From positions 188,001-252,000 of the forward strand of contig JAJEKV010000039.1 of NCBI GenBank assembly GCA_021234155.1: a stretch of 64,000 nt of DNA. Direction: 5' to 3'. Positions within the stretch are counted from its first letter, which is position 1; the number at the start of each line of letters is the position of its first letter. Shown one piece after another: positions 1 through 10,339 of the stretch. Below the pieces are notes generated by a model, which saw only the letters and a list, made by a program, of their open reading frames with translations, was not told the DNA's origin and did not search any database. The position numbers and the translations under genes are program-made. This stretch comes from Isoetes taiwanensis. Taxonomy: Eukaryota; Streptophyta; Lycopodiopsida; Isoetales; Isoetaceae.

Positions 1-450
1 CTATGTCAGTGTTGCCACTAGAGCGCCATTGAAGGTGAATGTCATGCCCTCCAGATCTGCCCATGTTTGCCCATATTCGAGCGCAGTATTTCGGTTAGTT
101 GTGCCTGAGCAGACGCTGCATGAGTTATTGAATACGGTGTCCGTGGGCTTGTTGGGATCATACCTCCAGGAGGTTATGGATACACGGGCCCAGTTGTGTC
201 ATCCGGGACAGTATTGAATTGTCCTACACAATTGTACAGTGTACCAGCATACGTATTGCTGCTATGGTTTTTTCCCTCGAAAACGCTTACGGGCGGTGCT
301 TTTTTTAATCCTGATAGTAATACGCTTGCTGCTCTCTTTTTGTTTCGGTCCCATAGGCCAAATGGTGTGGAGGATAAAAAATCTATTCTATTCTATTCTA
401 TTCTATTCTATTCTATTCTATTCTATTCTATTCTATTCTATTCTATTCTA
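1..450 (+). mobile_element. 3' end of a LINE (non-LTR retrotransposon), cut by the window edge
   Basis: The sequence matches, position by position with scattered changes, the end of the LINE copy at about 27690-28090. It shares a terminal coding stretch, a conserved 3' UTR block (a ccctcgaaaacgctt-like motif, then tttttaatcctg, then tcccataggcca) and a pentanucleotide tail. No complete reverse transcriptase is present; only the C-terminal edge and the 3' UTR lie in the window. The copy ends where the 3' flank of the decayed glucanase copy begins (about 454), so it either inserted there or marks the edge of the duplication. Confidence 0.8.
384..450 (+). repeat. (TTCTA)n pentanucleotide tail of the LINE
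   Basis: About 13 perfect copies of TTCTA directly follow the LINE 3' UTR. The related LINE copy ending near 28090 has a short version of the same tail, and the inverse copy starts with tagaatagaatag at 23365. The pentamer is therefore a property of the element's 3' end, not a random microsatellite. Confidence 0.9.
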
Positions 451-961
451 ACATTTTGAACAAATTAATCATAATATTGTTTAGAGTTACCCAAAATTGC
501 TTGATAAAAAATGGTATTGATCAACAAGGTATGGAGACACATGCACAGAGTAATGCGTCTCCATAATGCGTCTCTAGACACCCTTCAACTAGTAATGTGT
601 TTCTAACTACGTTGATAATTACATCCACCATAGCCTGGAAAAAAAAATTAGAAAAAGGAAAGTTAGGAGTGAGATTGAAAAGTCGAGAAAAGGGAAGAAG
701 ATTGCATTTTTTATAATGACAACACAACAACAACAACTATTTTTATAACTACAAGATGAGGAAAAAACAATTACTTGGATCTGTCATATAGTCATCATTG
801 CACTATGATGGAAGTAGCAAATTCCAATAATTTCGACCATGCTTTTGATAGTAATTGTTGTATATATAAGATGCATATGCAACTAGAGTGTTGGGGTTAT
901 AGCAAATGCCACCAAGCTTGATGGCTGAGCAATCTGCCGCTAATTCACCACAAGCGTAATC

Positions 962-976
962 AATAGCTTTTGCCAA
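962..976. repeat. target-site duplication, left copy
   Basis: AATAGCTTTTGCCAA occurs here and again at 2156-2170. The same site occurs once, uninterrupted, in the intact glucanase (about 9038-9052). The 15-bp direct repeat brackets the LINE insertion. Confidence 0.93.
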
Positions 977-2155
977 TACTCGAGGATCAAATTTGTGGAC
1001 ACGCATATTCACACGAGGGCATCTGTGAAGAATCTGTCACCAAAGCACAGCCACCTTAGGATGAAGTAGTTTATCCCAAGCCCAAGTCCACATATGTCTC
1101 CAACTAGCAGGTGGATGCTGAAGGGACCACTTAATGGATGGCGGAAGGATATCACCATTGACAAGCAACCTATAATAGAGTTCACAAGCCTATGCTCGTG
1201 AACACTCTGGTGGGAAATCCACATGCACCCTTCAATAGCCCCTGGAGCAAGCAATGGCAGAGTAGTAGCAACCTTTTGCCAAATAGGTCTGTCCCATCAA
1301 GACAATAAGAATTTTGTTTGAAAGGTTTGCCATGTCACTAACTGGCCAGAATCATATCATGCCGCAACTGTCAAGATTCCTGCTAACCTCTAATGACGTT
1401 GAGTTAATGGATGAACTGATGCACAAAGTGGAAGCTTATTTTCCACATGTATCCACCAACAAGAAGCACTCAACTGATGACATGCAACAAGATCAATACG
1501 AAATAAAGTCCGTACTGTCTTCCAAGACTCCAGCATCCCTCTCAAAAAAGGGGAGGCATTAGGAAAAGGGCATAGCTGATAAAAGAGACCTCAAGGAAGA
1601 AGAGGTTTTACGCAGCTTTCCCAAAAGGAACGCAATGTGCAAGTGACTGCTTCACTAACCGCACTCCAGATGAGTCAACCATATCCTTAAGGACGAAACT
1701 ATTGAGCATTGTTTCTTTTTATATAGTTATTTCCAGCCTGTTTGGTCTTGGCTGGTTTCTCTTTTTTATGTGATATTAACAAGTCAACAAGTGCTCTTGG
1801 CTATTTATCAAGATACTTGGAATAGGTTGCGGAGCCAAGCATTTCATTTAGCATTAGGGTGGTTATTGTGGTCCATCTGGAAGCGCAAAAGATTGTGTGT
1901 CTTTCAGGGTTTGGATATTCCTCCTGTAGTTGTCCTCCAGGAAGCACAAGCTAATATTGCTAAGGCCTACCATTGTTCTTCGCTTGCTCCTGCCAAGCGA
2001 TAATTGATATTTGAGTTATATTTGAGTGTGTTGTCTTATGCATAAGATTTCTTTGGATCATGATTATCCTCTGAGATTTTATTCTTGCATGTGCATTTAT
2101 ATCTGGCTTTTGGCTTGGTATTTCAATAAAGTTTGACGTTCTTCAAAAAAAGAGA
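977..2155. mobile_element. L1-type LINE insertion, 5' part inverted (twin-priming structure)
   Basis: The insert lies between perfect 15-bp target-site duplications and ends on the plus strand with AATAAA followed by a short A-rich tail (about 2143-2155). In plus orientation, 1830-1940 encodes LGWLLWSIWKRKR...FQG, typical of the end of the zf-RVT/RNase-H region of plant LINE ORF2. The first about 300 bp read the other way: on the minus strand about 1000-1190 encodes WTWAWDKLLHPKVAVLW, the start of a zf-RVT domain, which should precede the WSIWK block. Both parts are fragments and the insert is 5' truncated. An 82-codon plus ORF at 1314-1562 is not recognised. Confidence 0.85.
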
Positions 2156-2170
2156 AATAGCTTTTGCCAA
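2156..2170. repeat. target-site duplication, right copy
   Basis: Second copy of AATAGCTTTTGCCAA, directly after the A-rich tail. Beyond it the glucanase homology resumes with ggttgtttgatcaac, exactly as in the intact gene. Confidence 0.93.
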
Positions 2171-3001
2171 GGTTGTTTGATCAACTAAGTTTGGCAGTAC
2201 ACCACAAACCAGTTTGACTGCTTGGAGGCCTAAGGCTTTGTGATACATGCATTGGTGTAGGCAATATCCTCAAAATCCTAACATCATACGCAACAGAGCC
2301 ATCTAGAAGGATGAGCCCAAAATGCTTATCTGATAGTGGCCCAGACTTTTCATTCTCATTGAACAGAGCAAAAATATAAGTACCAATTCGTTACTTGGGC
2401 TTGAGTGATGTTCCAGGATTGGTGCTGATGTAATAAATAAGATTCTTGTCATAAGCCACAGCATTCTTCAAATTGACACCATAGTCAGTAGATTCTCTAG
2501 TAGAAGGCCACCCAGTCTCAGAAACGGTAATAGGAATATCCTCAAAATGAAGCCTCTCAAGGGCAGAATATACGGCATCAGGCTGAGCGCCAAACATGTT
2601 GTTGTAGACGATACCGGTTTTATTGTGAACGACGCATGGTTGGAAAGGAAGCGGACACAAGCGAGGGAGATTTATGAGGGGTTAGATTTGTAGGCAAAGT
2701 AGGGGTACGCATTGACCATGAAGGTAGATTTGGTCTGAGAAAGGAAGATGAAGAGATGGACAAGGACCGATTGGGCCAATTCCTTTTTAAAATGTGCCAT
2801 TAGAATGAGATCTGCAAAATAGAAAGCAAATGGAGGGTAGAAACGCTAACCTGGTCGTCTATTTTCAAATTAACCAACGTTGTGTGGATGTTTTGCATTG
2901 CGGAAAGGACCTGCAAGATCAATTGCTTGTTTCTGCTGATTAGTATCTCATTTCCAATGCAAATCTATCTGATTTTTGTTCATGGCAACATTCTAACATC
3001 C

Positions 3002-3755
3002 CTTTTTTTTTTTTTTGAAGGACGATAATCTATTATCAAGGAAAATCAAGATACATACAAGGGATCTGTGACATGGGACTCAAAACCTAGAGGACGAAAT
3101 AGTCCACTAAGCAAAACCACCCATACACAGAATATAATCATACTCCTTGTGCCACCTTGAGGCGTTTAATAGCCTCATCCCAATCATCATGTTCTGCGTC
3201 ATCGAGATGATCATCAACAGACATCAAATTATCATGCCAGTGAATAGTACGAGGCAGGATAGCCTCGTGAGATGACATAATAAACTTCTTCCTCGCTGCC
3301 ATCTTCCAACTGACCTGCTCCCATGATTCTTTAGCGCACTAAAGATTAGGACCATCAGCCATAACAACCTCAGAAGAATAAGAGGCAGAAGCAACATTGT
3401 GGAGAGTAGTAGGAACTATAACTGTAGCTGATGGTGCGAAGGGTGACACCACTGGAACTATATGTAGAGCATCTTCCATAGCCGAGGCATGCAAAGCAAT
3501 CAGCAAAGGTTGATCATGAATAGATGAAGAAGTAACAATGGGAGCTTGAACCTGGGAAGAATGTTGAACCGACGCTTGAGATGCACGAGTACCTCGACAA
3601 AAGCTAACAAAAGCCTCCTTATCAGGAAACAGACGGGCTGGACCATTCAGAAGCTTAAGATCCAGCTTTTTATACCAAGGCCTGCTCTTCACAACTATAC
3701 AATCTGGTAAAGGCGAGTCCACTGGCATAGAAACACAAATTCTTGGACCATTCAT
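3002..3755 (-). mobile_element. probable poly(A)-tailed retroposon fragment with an unrecognised ORF
   Basis: A run of about 14 T at 3002-3016 marks the point where glucanase homology stops. On the minus strand this is a poly(A) tail preceded by a 3'UTR-like sequence (ccttgataatagattatcgtc). A 138-codon minus ORF at 3339-3755 begins MNGPRICVSMP and is rich in Ala, Ser and Val in its second half; I do not recognise it. It could be the ORF1 or spacer part of a LINE, or a retrocopied host mRNA. No target-site duplication was found, so the right boundary is uncertain. Confidence 0.4.
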
Positions 3756-6323
3756 GATGGAGTGTGAGATATGAACCCCAAGTGCCGTTGCAATTGCAAG
3801 TAGCCCGAAGGGCTCAATTTTGTTTTTTTTTTAATATAACAATCAACACACAACTACCATTAACATTATTAACACAAACCATTGCATTTAACACATTTAA
3901 ATTAAAACCCCCCTTAAACCCCCTTTGGTTTGGGTGCATATTCACACGGGGGGTTACGTAGGGCATCGAGAGCTGTCGGATGGGCATATTTGCCCTTTAT
4001 TCCTTGATCTGAACCGTACATAGCTATCCTCATTGTTATAAAAAAAACATAGATTCAAGATAAAAAATAATTACATTAGCTCACTGGATATATTGATTAA
4101 AGTAGTCTTATTATGACATTGAGTTATTTTGATAGAGGTTCGAGCCCTTGTATTTTATATTCTAAAATTTTAGGCAAAGCCGTATAGAGATTCGATATTC
4201 CCTCAAAACCTTAGGCAACATCGTATTTCATATTTCAAATCATAGGCGCCTCTAATCATAAATGACTATAAGCGAAACGAGAGGTGCCCAGAGGCCCCAA
4301 CATACGATTTGGGCTGTAGGATCGACGAATCCGACGACTGTGGTCGTCCAGGGTGCACCTCATTTAGGACGTGCCAAAGGATAAAGAATTGCTATGTGAA
4401 ATTTCAGTATTCATTATGATATCATGTTATGTTATGAAATGTTGTTTACTCCATAAATAATATGATATGCACTTTTGTAATTTTGAGATAAGATATGTGA
4501 ATTCGAACATGTTATAAAAGACTTGCAACACAACATTTGTCCCAAAGTTAAGACATGATCCCAATTTAATTGAATGATGGTTGTGAAGTATTATATCTAG
4601 ACACTCTAGTAAATTGAGAAAATAGAATATGCATGCATATAAATCGGCCCAGTCTCTATAAGATAGAATGTAGCTGGAAATAAGAATGCTCCTATAGTCA
4701 AGTTTGGTTATAGCCAAATTCAATTTAGGTGCTCATATATTATCATCCTGAGCAATGAATATCAACTATCTCTAATATGTATTAAAAATATGTCTAGTGG
4801 TCAGATTTCCCATCAAAAGTCCAGCTGGCATCCCAAGAAATCTAGCAAAAGTCCAAAAGGCATGCCAAAAAAGCCACCTGTGCATCGACTTGCGGCATGC
4901 ATTCCCGATGTACGGTTTGTTCTAATAGCGTTTAGGTTTAGGGCACGGTTGGAGCGACCAACAGATGAGAGTATGTTTGCTGTTTTTGAGCTAGGATAGC
5001 TAGTCCATTCTGTATTTCTAGTTCAGAATACAACAGGATATTAGAGATAGAACAAGCTTGGGGTTCTGTGGGGAAAAATAAAGGGAGTCGAGACCCTGCA
5101 GATATGGAAGGAAAAGGGAGGATTACCAATCGAACAAACTGACTCTCAATTTTATTTTTTTCTTTTGTTTTTAAAGCCCTGGAAATCATTCATAACTCAT
5201 TGCCATTGGAGAAATTTGGAATTATAATCACATTAAGTTCAACAGATTCCAAAGATGCATGATATTTTTTACTTCATCCTTCACTACTGAGATTGTTCTA
5301 ACAAGTTAACCCGCAAATAACCAAGCTAAGAATCATTCAAATTGTGGGGGGACAATTTTGACACAAGGCTTGCATACAGTATGGCATCGTTGGAATCATA
5401 ATCGTAAAGAGTTCTAAGTCCAAAGACTCTGCGGATCTTGAAACTAGTTTTCAAAGACGCCACAGATCTCATCTCGCAAAAACATCTAGCATCCTTAGTT
5501 TTTAGAAGGCATCTGGCATCCTTAGTTTTAGAAATTTTGCATTCTACGCTTAAATGTTCCAGGCTTAAATGCGGTGCCTTTGGCACCCACTATCGTCTTG
5601 TAATTGTTAAAATTTGTGGGCTTCTACTTAAAATAAATGCATCTATTTATGAATAAAATTTAACATGACAATATAATTAGAAGCAGAATGCTCAAGCAAA
5701 TTCTTTTTGCATCTCTATTTGCCACCAAAAAAGGAATCTACAAATCGATATCGCTACGATAAAGTCTTTCAAATAAAGCTTATTTACTATTTGACAAATC
5801 TAGCCCAAGTGTAATGTAGGTTTGTGAATCTCTATCTACTAGTGGTTGAGATTTGCGATAAAGTGAGGGCATCACATCCTAAAAAAAAATTAAAGTTCTT
5901 TGATAGGCCTAGTAACAATGAAACATGTGCAATCATGATAGTAATTGCAAAATTTTAGAATAAAACTTTGAGTATAAACCACATGTAAGTGTTGAAAATG
6001 TGGCACATGCTTTTGCTAGTTTTCTCTTTTAGATTTCAAAATCATAATTAACTCAAACACGCCAGCAAGCCCTAGGTTATCATGTTTCATTGCTGCCAAA
6101 AATTATTTTCTTTCCCAAACATTTCATTGGCCCAAAAATCATTCTCTATTCCAACAAACATGTCGACCTCTCAAGCAATACAAATCCCCATATGCCACAT
6201 GCCATCCCTCGTAATCAGGCAACCAAGAGACTTTACAAAATAGAGGCAATTTTGGAGAAAAATTTGGAGCGATTTCTGTAGTATATAGTAGGAAAAACCC
6301 AAAACCACAAGCAATCCAAAGGC
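3756..6323. other. intergenic, AT-rich, no gene recognised
   Basis: No ORF here resembles a known protein on either strand. It holds a short poly(A/T)-rich stretch (about 3820-3960), the tRNA-like element described separately, and a minor duplicated phrase (gcatccttagtttt, twice around 5490-5530). The right end forms the upstream region of the PR-1-like gene. Confidence 0.6.
4073..4150 (+). other. tRNA-like pol III promoter boxes (possible SINE head or tRNA relic)
   Basis: TTAGCTCACTGG near 4076 resembles a tRNA A box, and GGTTCGAGCCC about 60 bp downstream fits the B box consensus. The spacing suits a tRNA-derived SINE. There is no convincing cloverleaf and no visible SINE tail or target-site duplication, so this is a tentative call. 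Confidence 0.3.
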
Positions 6324-6330
6324 TATAAAA
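6324..6330 (+). promoter_or_regulatory. TATA box of the PR-1-like gene
   Basis: TATAAAA lies about 35-41 bp upstream of the ATG at 6365. This would place transcription start about 10 bp before the start codon and gives a very short 5' UTR. Its position immediately before an intact intron-less ORF supports it. Confidence 0.6.
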
Positions 6331-6364
6331 CGAGATGTAAAATGATAGGAAGCATAGGGAAGAA

Positions 6365-6856
6365 ATGGGAAAGAGTTATGCAATACTTATGGTCATAGCA
6401 ATTATATATGTGATACATACGAGGGCAGATGACAAAGATCAGTTTTTAGCAAGCCACAACACATCAAGGGCAAATGTGGGGGTGGCAGCAATACAATGGA
6501 ATGATACATTAGCAGCATATGCAGCTACATATGCGCAGCAGCAGATCAGCAACTGCATCAATGGAATACTGGTCCATTCGGGTGGGCCCTATGGCGAGAA
6601 TCTGTTCTGGGGTTCAGGAAAGAACTGGAGCCCCACCGAAGCTGTCCAAAGCTGGGTTAATGAAGCTCAGTATTATACCTACTCTACTAATACTTGTGCT
6701 TCTGGTCATGTCTGTGGTCACTATACTCAAGTTGTCTGGCGTGCTTCCACTAACCTTGGTTGTGCCAAGCTTATTTGTGAAAGTACGAGACCCACTATCT
6801 ATATTATTTGTAGCTATTACCCAAGAGGTAATATCATTGGCCAGTGGCCATACTAG
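6365..6856 (+). CDS. pathogenesis-related protein 1 (PR-1)-like, CAP/SCP domain
   Basis: An intact intron-less ORF of 163 codons. Residues 1-21 are a hydrophobic signal peptide (ILMVIAIIYVI core), followed by one CAP (SCP/TAPS) domain filling the rest, the usual size and build of a plant PR-1. Visible motifs are HSGGPYGENLFWGSG, the CAP1 signature GHYTQVVWR (about residues 122-130) and a CAP2-like CSYYPRGN near the C-terminus. The conserved His, Glu and cysteines are present. PR-1 proteins are secreted to the apoplast, bind sterols and are induced in defence; the precise role here is inferred only. It starts just downstream of a TATA box and ends in a plain TAG. Its neighbour is a beta-1,3-glucanase, another defence-type (PR-2-like) class, which may be chance. 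Confidence 0.93.
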   Translation: MGKSYAILMVIAIIYVIHTRADDKDQFLASHNTSRANVGVAAIQWNDTLAAYAATYAQQQISNCINGILVHSGGPYGENLFWGSGKNWSPTEAVQSWVNEAQYYTYSTNTCASGHVCGHYTQVVWRASTNLGCAKLICESTRPTIYIICSYYPRGNIIGQWPY

Positions 6857-8695
6857 CTCTTCCAATATTCCTAGTCCTATCGTAGCTAAGTATACGATAT
6901 ATTTATCCTTGAGGTAATACTACTTGCTCTCATCATATTATATGATAATTATCTAATCATATATAAATTTGGTCTCTAATTATTGAAACTTGTTAGAATG
7001 CATTTTGACTTCTCCACCAATCTCAACCCATGTGTGTTTGGATGTCATAAGTAAAATGTGCGATAAATATATTTTATATTCAAACTCAGGAAGCGTTTTC
7101 CAATGCATCTAGAACTGACATCCTAATGTCCCTACATGCCCTTCATTTAATGTCCCAGTTAGTGTTTCGATATATGGATCTTTGCATATTTTATTGTGTC
7201 ATTGTTCCTACTTTGTTAACACCAAAGCTGTCTTAGGGACCTATTTGCATTGATCAACCTGTATGGGTACCTCAATCCTTTCTCTAGATTAGGTACTAAT
7301 TCTTCATGATGCTTGTGAGATTTTACACATGAACACTTGAATTGTAAGAGTACCTCAAAGTTTTACCACTGCATTTAATTCAGTAGCAAAATAAAATTCT
7401 TAAGAGTTCAGTATAATTGCACCTTGAAATACGCTCAATTCAATGGTTTTAGTGGTAAGATATAATCTCATGGCACTCAACATGGAATAGGAATTTCAAT
7501 CTAATATTATTTTTCCATGAATGTGATCTCCTTAAAATTCATGGTAGCTATGAGCAAATCAAAATTTAGTCCTTGAAAGACCCAGTCAGGTCCTTAAGAA
7601 ATTTTTGAAATACAGGCATCCAGAAGTCATTTCACATCAATGATATTCGAAATAGAATAACAATGTTAAGGTACAATTAATTTTCAATGGAGATAGATAT
7701 TTTGTGTTATTTATCTTCCTAAATGCTATTGATTTCTTTAAAAGGTGGAGTAACTATGAATTTTCAAAATTCTAAGCTTTGGAGGACCCAACTAGGTCCA
7801 TAAAGAATGTTTGAATTTCAAACTTCTAGGAATTATTTCTCAAAAATTCAACCATTATAGTTCTTTCTAGGACTTCTTGTAATAGATTTTTCATCTCATG
7901 GTTTACAAGATCTCCTAGAATGTGATTTATTAACATATAAACCCATAAATTTTAGCTCGACTGCAATTTGCAATACACATTATGCTATGACGTATTCTTT
8001 AGCTTTGCATCTGGAGCTATTTAACTAAAAACATTGGCATGTTTTAACAATGATGACATTGATTTAGTTAAGATATGAAAAGAAGCCATTTTTGTAGTAG
8101 GGAGATCTAAATGGATCAAGGTCGTGCCAATGTTAGTACAAAGTGCCAGGATATAGTATTTGTATATGTTAAGCTATATAGAAGCAATCCCAATCCTATT
8201 TCTCCCAATGAATGAAGATATTTTTTATTACAGAAGCAATCCCAATGCTATTTCTCCCAATGAATGAAGATTTTTTTATTACATGATGTTTTCTCTATTT
8301 TGCATAACAATGGGCTTGTTGCTTGTTATCTTTGTCATATTGGATCCATTCCTCTATAGATGATAAACATGAACTCAAATCCAATTCAATATCTGACACA
8401 AGGGACCCAACTTCTACCTTATATGTCATACGCAAAAGCCTTGATATATTGTCTTAACTTCTTTTGGAAGTGTCATCATAATTCACGCTTCATCTAGTAA
8501 GGAAATACATGCTATTGGCAACTATGACGAGCCTTCTTTTCTCTATATTCCTTTTACCAGTTTGAACAAATTAATCACAATATTGTTTACACTTGCCCAA
8601 AATTGCTTGACAAATAATGGTATCGATGAACAAGGTATAGAGCAACATGCACAAAGTAATGGGTTCCTAGTCACCGTTCAAATAGTAATGTATTT
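6857..8695. other. intergenic between PR-1 and glucanase genes
   Basis: AT-rich, with no recognisable coding potential on either strand. It contains one tandem duplication (8180-8282, listed separately). From about 8563 rightward the sequence is also present at 454-602, so the 3' flank of the glucanase belongs to the duplicated segment. Confidence 0.6.
8180..8282. repeat. 52-bp tandem duplication, two copies
   Basis: The phrase agaagcaatcccaat...tttctcccaatgaatgaagat..tttttattac occurs twice in a row with one or two changes. It looks like a recent slippage or unequal exchange event, with no sign of function. Confidence 0.8.
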
Positions 8696-10339
8696 CTAAC
8701 TACGTTGATAATTACATCCACCATAGCCTGGAGAAAGCAGAAAAGGAAAAGTTAGGAGTGAGACTCAAAAATTGAGGAAAGGGAAAAAGATTGCATTTTC
8801 GATGATGACGACAACTTCTACAACTATAAGATGAGGAAAAAAAAGACTTACTTGGATCTGTCACAGTCACCATTGCACTATTATGGAAGTAGCAATTCCA
8901 ATAATTTCGACCATGCTTTTGATAGTAACTGTTGTATGCATAAGATGCATGTGCAACTAGAGTGTTGGGGTTGTAGCAAATGCCACCAGGCTTGATGGCT
9001 GAGCAATCTGCCGCTCCTTCACCACAAGCATAATCAATAGCTTTTGCCAAGGTTGTTTGATCAACATTAGGTTTGGCAACACACCACAAACCAGTTTGAC
9101 TACTTGGAGGGCTAGGGCTTTGTGATACAGGCACTGGTGTGGGCGCTGTCCTCAAAATCCCAACATCATATGCAACAGAGCCATCTGGAAGGAAGAGCCC
9201 AAAATGCTTCTCTGACAATGGCCCAGGCTTTTCATTCTCATTGAATAGAGCAAAAATGTAAGTATCAATCCGTTGCTTAGGCTTGAGCGGCGTTCCAGGA
9301 TTGGTGCTGATGTAATAAATAAGGTTCTTGTTATAAGTCATTGCATTCTTCAGATTGGCCCCGTAGTCAGTAGATTCCCCAGCAGAAGGCCATCCAGTCT
9401 CAGAAACGGTAATAGGAATATCCTCAAAGTGAAGCCGCGCTAGGGCAGAATATACGGCATCAAGCTGAGCGCCAAACATGTTACTGTAGACGATACCGGT
9501 TTTATTGTCGGCGACGCCAGGGTTGGGAAGGAAGAGGGCGTAGGCGAGGGAGATCTGGGAGGGGTTAGATTTGTAGGCAAAGTAGGGGTAGGCATTGACC
9601 ATGAAGGTGGATTTAGTCTGGGAGAGGAAGGCGAGGAGGGGGGCAAGGACCGAGTGGGCCAATTCTTTTTTAAAGGCACCATTGGAAGGGGGGTATGAGG
9701 TCTGCAAAATAGAGAGCGAATTTGGGGTAGAAACCCTAACCTGGTCGTCTATTTTCAGATTAACCAGCGCCTTGTGGATGTTGCGCATCGCCGGAAGGAG
9801 CTGCGAGATCAGCTGCTTGTTTCTGCCGGTTAGTACCTCATTTCCAACGCAAATGTATCTTATTTTTGTTGCCTCCAAATACGCTGCCACATTCTGGCTT
9901 ACCCAGCTTGCCGCAACCGCCGGATCTGATAATGCAGAAATTCGCTCGTTTCCTATCCCTACTATTATCTCATAGTTTGTGTTCGCAAATGCCTTCAGCA
10001 CTGCCGGATTTGCATCATACAGCTTTACCTTTCCTATGCTTGTGGATTTTAGCAATTCTACCACTTGCTCTGGCGATGGTAAATCATTCCCTAACTGGCC
10101 GTAGTTCACTCCTAAAGGATTTGAAGACTGCGCATCTGCATAAAGACGCAAAGGTTAGCTTTTTGAACTATTCAAGCAATTGCAAAAAAACTTAGGTCTA
10201 AAATACAATGTCTGAAGGTTTTATTCATAAACATACATGTGGTAGGAGCCGTCCATATGGTGCATACTATCCACAGCATGATCACGGCCATGCCGGAATG
10301 AATCTGAATCATTTGGCTTCCCGAAAAAGGGACTCTCAT
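8696..10339 (-). CDS. glucan endo-1,3-beta-glucosidase, GH17 plus X8 (CBM43) domain, three exons
   Basis: Secreted enzyme that hydrolyses internal beta-1,3-glucan (callose or fungal wall glucan). Model: exons 10237-10339, 8852-10135 and 8696-8727. Introns have GTATGT/GCAG and GTAAGT/CCAG ends, and the phases fit throughout, giving about 472 residues. Exon 1 encodes a signal peptide with hydrophobic core MAVIMLWIVCTIW. The first in-frame ATG (10339) is used; ATGs at 10312 and 10291 also fit and the last would give the most typical signal. The mature part opens NPLGVNYGQLGNDLPSP. Catalytic Glu residues are seen in CVGNEVLTG (acid/base) and ITVSETGWPS (nucleophile). A Pro/Ser-rich linker leads to the X8 module, starting GLWCVAKP, with its cysteines present; splicing to exon 3 completes it as DPSYGGCNYQRS and a stop. 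No GPI-type hydrophobic tail follows. A broken paralogue lies at 454-2998. Confidence 0.92.

Larger units (their letters stand above)
454..2998 (-). pseudogene. decayed second copy of the GH17-X8 beta-1,3-glucanase gene
   Basis: Read on the minus strand, 603-634 matches the last exon of the intact gene at 8696-10339, 775-976 its X8 region, and 2171-2998 its GH17 region. The motif SETGWPS of the catalytic nucleophile region is still readable near 2500. Homology extends beyond the stop into the 3' flank (454-602 against about 8563-8695), so this is a DNA duplication, not a retrocopy. The donor and acceptor of the last intron are still visible. The copy is dead: small indels break the frame in the X8 region, the LINE at 977-2155 splits it, a stop follows the KPK motif near 2391, and everything upstream of about 2998 (N-terminal GH17 half, signal peptide) is missing. 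Confidence 0.88.

Noticed and set aside
3795-3822. Hairpin agcccgaagggct before a T run as a terminator or Helitron end
   Set aside because: The stem is only five base pairs, no CTRR follows, and intrinsic terminators are not relevant in nuclear plant DNA.
6519-6917. 132-codon and 83-codon ORFs overlapping the PR-1 gene
   Set aside because: Shadows of the PR-1 frame without any recognisable domain.
9440-9975. Open frames on both strands within the glucanase gene (80 and 126 codons)
   Set aside because: Shadow frames of the GH17 exon, which has all family motifs on the minus strand.
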